Source: Thiodiazotropha sp050305975
GTDB taxonomy: Bacteria > Pseudomonadota > Gammaproteobacteria > Chromatiales > Chromatiaceae
Direction: 5' to 3'
Length of the DNA: 19,250 nucleotides
Assembly (NCBI GenBank): GCA_050305975.1
Contig: JBNLGI010000039.1
Location: forward strand, 1-19,250
Positions 17,739 through 19,250 of the stretch are shown piece by piece. A program made the translations under genes and the position numbers. The notes beneath the pieces were generated by a model that worked only from the letters and a program-made list of their open reading frames with translations, was not told the origin of the DNA and did not search any database. Within the stretch, counting starts at the first letter, position 1; each line of letters opens with the position of its first letter.

Positions 17739-18563
17739 ATGCGCCTGCGCACCACACCCATAAGCTGGCTGCTGGTTCTGGCATTGTGGGTCCCAACCCA
17801 GAAACTGGCCGCCGAAACGGATCCATCGGCGGCCAGGCTCTGGGTCGGGACGACTCTGCTCGATTTCGACTACGAGGAGTTCGATGATCGGGGAGACAGC
17901 CTTGATCGGGAACAGGGCCTGCTTCCGGGAGCGAACGGGGGTTTCACTTACCGTACGCCAGACTGGCGCCTCGATGGCACGCTCCGTTGGCTGTCGGGCG
18001 ATGCGGACTACACCTCTCCGTCGGCGGAGACCACCACCGATGAGGAGATTCTCGATCTGTCACTCTTCCTCGGCCTGCCCCTGTTGTCCAGCGCCAGCGA
18101 GAGTCTCCACCTGATTGCCGGCGGCGGTTACCACAGCTGGTGGCGGAATATCCGTTCCACGGCCTTTGCGAATGGTATCGATGAGACCTATCGCTGGCCT
18201 TACCTGCTCCTGGGCTTGCATGGCGAGCATCGCCTGGATGCGCGGACAGACCTCACGGCGGCATTTCAACTGCAGCGGACGCTCAATCCCGAACTCTCGG
18301 TACACTTTCTTCGTGATTTTGACGATGTGGATCTGGACTTGAAGGAGAAGACGGGATTTCGCATCAGCTTCGGATTGACCAGAGCATTGGGAGACGACAT
18401 CGCCCTGCAACTCTCACCCTGGTTTGAATATTGGAAGCTGGGACGGAGTGACGATCAAAGCCTAACCATGGATGGCGTGCCTGTCGGCACCGTGTTCGAG
18501 CCCCGCAGCGAAACCCACAACATCGGCATCGATCTGAATCTCAGCTGGCGTTTCGATCTGTAA
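17739..18563 (+). CDS. probable outer-membrane beta-barrel protein, uncharacterised
   Basis: A 274-residue exported protein. The signal peptide MRLRTTPISWLLVLALWVPT... has a likely cleavage after L23-A-A25. The mature part of about 250 residues alternates polar and hydrophobic positions, with aromatic residues at strand ends (GYHSWW, WPYLLLGLHGEHRL, SPWFEYWKLG). It ends in SWRFDL, which fits a barrel-type terminal strand although the last residue is leucine rather than phenylalanine. No family is recognised. ATG at 17739 lacks a clear ribosome-binding site and lies 22 bases after the lipoprotein stop, so translation is probably coupled. A joint role at the outer membrane is inferred from this arrangement. 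The gene converges on the next one with a 17-base gap. Confidence 0.78.
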   Translation: MRLRTTPISWLLVLALWVPTQKLAAETDPSAARLWVGTTLLDFDYEEFDDRGDSLDREQGLLPGANGGFTYRTPDWRLDGTLRWLSGDADYTSPSAETTTDEEILDLSLFLGLPLLSSASESLHLIAGGGYHSWWRNIRSTAFANGIDETYRWPYLLLGLHGEHRLDARTDLTAAFQLQRTLNPELSVHFLRDFDDVDLDLKEKTGFRISFGLTRALGDDIALQLSPWFEYWKLGRSDDQSLTMDGVPVGTVFEPRSETHNIGIDLNLSWRFDL

Positions 18564-18580
18564 CCGATTCGCCGTGCCGG

Positions 18581-19129
18581 CTACAACCCCTCGTCCAGAA
18601 CCTCCTGCTGCTGCCTGTCCAGCTCATTCGCCAGATAGGCCAGGGAAATACCGAGCTTGCGGGTCCAGGCCAGTTCCACGCGCCAGCTCCCATCCGGGAC
18701 CCGCCAGACGTATTGCAACTCCCCTTCCCCCCGGCGGATCGAGCCGATCCTCGAAGCCTGGGTGCGTGCATAGCCCGGATAGATGCTTCGGTCACGATAG
18801 TCACCGTACTTGGACACGAGGCGTTCCCGCAGATCTTTCAGTTTGACCTGACTGGACGGTTCGAAAGTGCGCAGGACCTTGTAGATACGACCCTTGTAGG
18901 CCATCACATAGGTGCGTTCGCGGCCCTCGAGATAGATCACGGCGGTACGATCACCGTTCTGTTGCGCAGGCATTCCGTAAGGTCGCTGCTGTAACAGCTG
19001 CTGCATACTGCCGCCGAGGCAATAGTCACCGAAGACCAGTTTCAGACAGGCATCGCTCCCATCGGCGGCCCGCAGACCGGAATACGATGAGAGCAACAGA
19101 AAAAACATGGCGATGGCTCGGAGCCGCAT
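18581..19129 (-). CDS. small exported protein of unknown function
   Basis: A 182-residue protein with a signal peptide (MRLRAIAMFFLLLSSYSGLRAA, likely cut near residue 22), so probably periplasmic. The mature N-terminus has two cysteines, C28 and C37, in a pattern ACLKLVFGDYCLGG that may form a disulfide. The C-terminal third is charged and helical (LANELDRQQQEVLDEGL). I do not recognise the family. The start is supported by AGGAG 6 bases upstream. The stop of the upstream gene is 13 bases before this start, so the two form an operon. Confidence 0.82.
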   Translation of the reverse strand: MRLRAIAMFFLLLSSYSGLRAADGSDACLKLVFGDYCLGGSMQQLLQQRPYGMPAQQNGDRTAVIYLEGRERTYVMAYKGRIYKVLRTFEPSSQVKLKDLRERLVSKYGDYRDRSIYPGYARTQASRIGSIRRGEGELQYVWRVPDGSWRVELAWTRKLGISLAYLANELDRQQQEVLDEGL

Positions 19130-19142
19130 GACGCTCTCCTGA

Positions 19143-19250
19143 TTATTGTTTTTCCGACAGGCCGGCCGCAGTGCGTTCGACTAACGCGGTCAGCTCCCGG
19201 TAATGGCTACCCTTCCAATAGACCTTCGCGCAATCGCTGCAGCGCCAGAA
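19143..19250 (-). CDS. C-terminal end of a Mut7-C type protein, cut by window edge
   Basis: The last 35 codons and stop of a minus-strand gene whose start lies beyond the window. The visible end reads FWRCSDCAKVYWKGSHYREL and then a short tail. The C-x2-C pair followed by K-V-Y-W-x-G-S-H-Y is the signature of the zinc-ribbon end of Mut7-C (DUF82) proteins, a PIN-fold family of putative RNases. The assignment rests on this short motif only. The gene is 13 bases upstream of the small exported protein, and the ribosome-binding site of the latter follows its stop directly. Confidence 0.75.
   Translation of the reverse strand, partial: FWRCSDCAKVYWKGSHYRELTALVERTAAGLSEKQ

Overview
This is a stretch of gammaproteobacterial chromosome with high GC content. 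The left half is the proteostasis cluster trigger factor - ClpP - ClpX - Lon - HU, all on the minus strand, in the order seen in Escherichia coli and many other Gammaproteobacteria. ParC, MtaB, RmuC, the FliA-type chemotaxis promoter and GTAG-type REP repeats point the same way. The exact lineage cannot be read from the sequence. A Chromatiales-like or sulfur-oxidiser-like organism is only a guess. I see no prophage, insertion sequence or CRISPR array.

Layout, 1-7085: a truncated tRNA-Asp(GTC) and a complete tRNA-Val(TAC) lie just downstream of hupB. Then, reading against the coordinates, come hupB, lon, clpX, clpP and tig, with tRNA-Leu(TAG) upstream of tig. The sequence supports separate promoters for hupB (near-perfect sigma-70), clpX (sigma-70), lon (sigma-32-like heat-shock) and tRNA-Leu. 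ClpP and tig look co-transcribed. The products cooperate: trigger factor folds nascent chains at the ribosome, ClpXP and Lon degrade regulatory and damaged proteins, and HU is a nucleoid protein.

Layout, 7086-15067: parC (topoisomerase IV subunit A), an unrecognised six-helix membrane protein, and a methyl-accepting chemotaxis protein preceded by a sigma-28 (FliA) type promoter are on the minus strand. A divergent two-gene unit on the plus strand encodes an NTF2/SnoaL-like protein and a hotdog acyl-CoA thioesterase. It converges on rmuC (minus). Layout, 15298-19250: mtaB (tRNA ms2t6A37 methylthiotransferase), then an uncharacterised lipoprotein with a probable outer-membrane beta-barrel partner (plus), and finally a minus-strand pair made of a small exported protein and the C-terminal end of a Mut7-C type protein cut by the window edge.

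Four intergenic regions carry copies of a short palindromic repeat of 22-23 bp. Each copy has a GTAG foot and 8-bp arms, and most copies sit in inverted pairs. Two subtypes differ by a compensated base pair in the arms. The structure matches REP/REPIN elements mobilised by RAYT (TnpA-REP) proteins. No RAYT gene lies in this window. The most interesting points are this repeat family, the three or four readable promoters, and the lipoprotein/barrel pair. No clearly new multi-gene system could be demonstrated.
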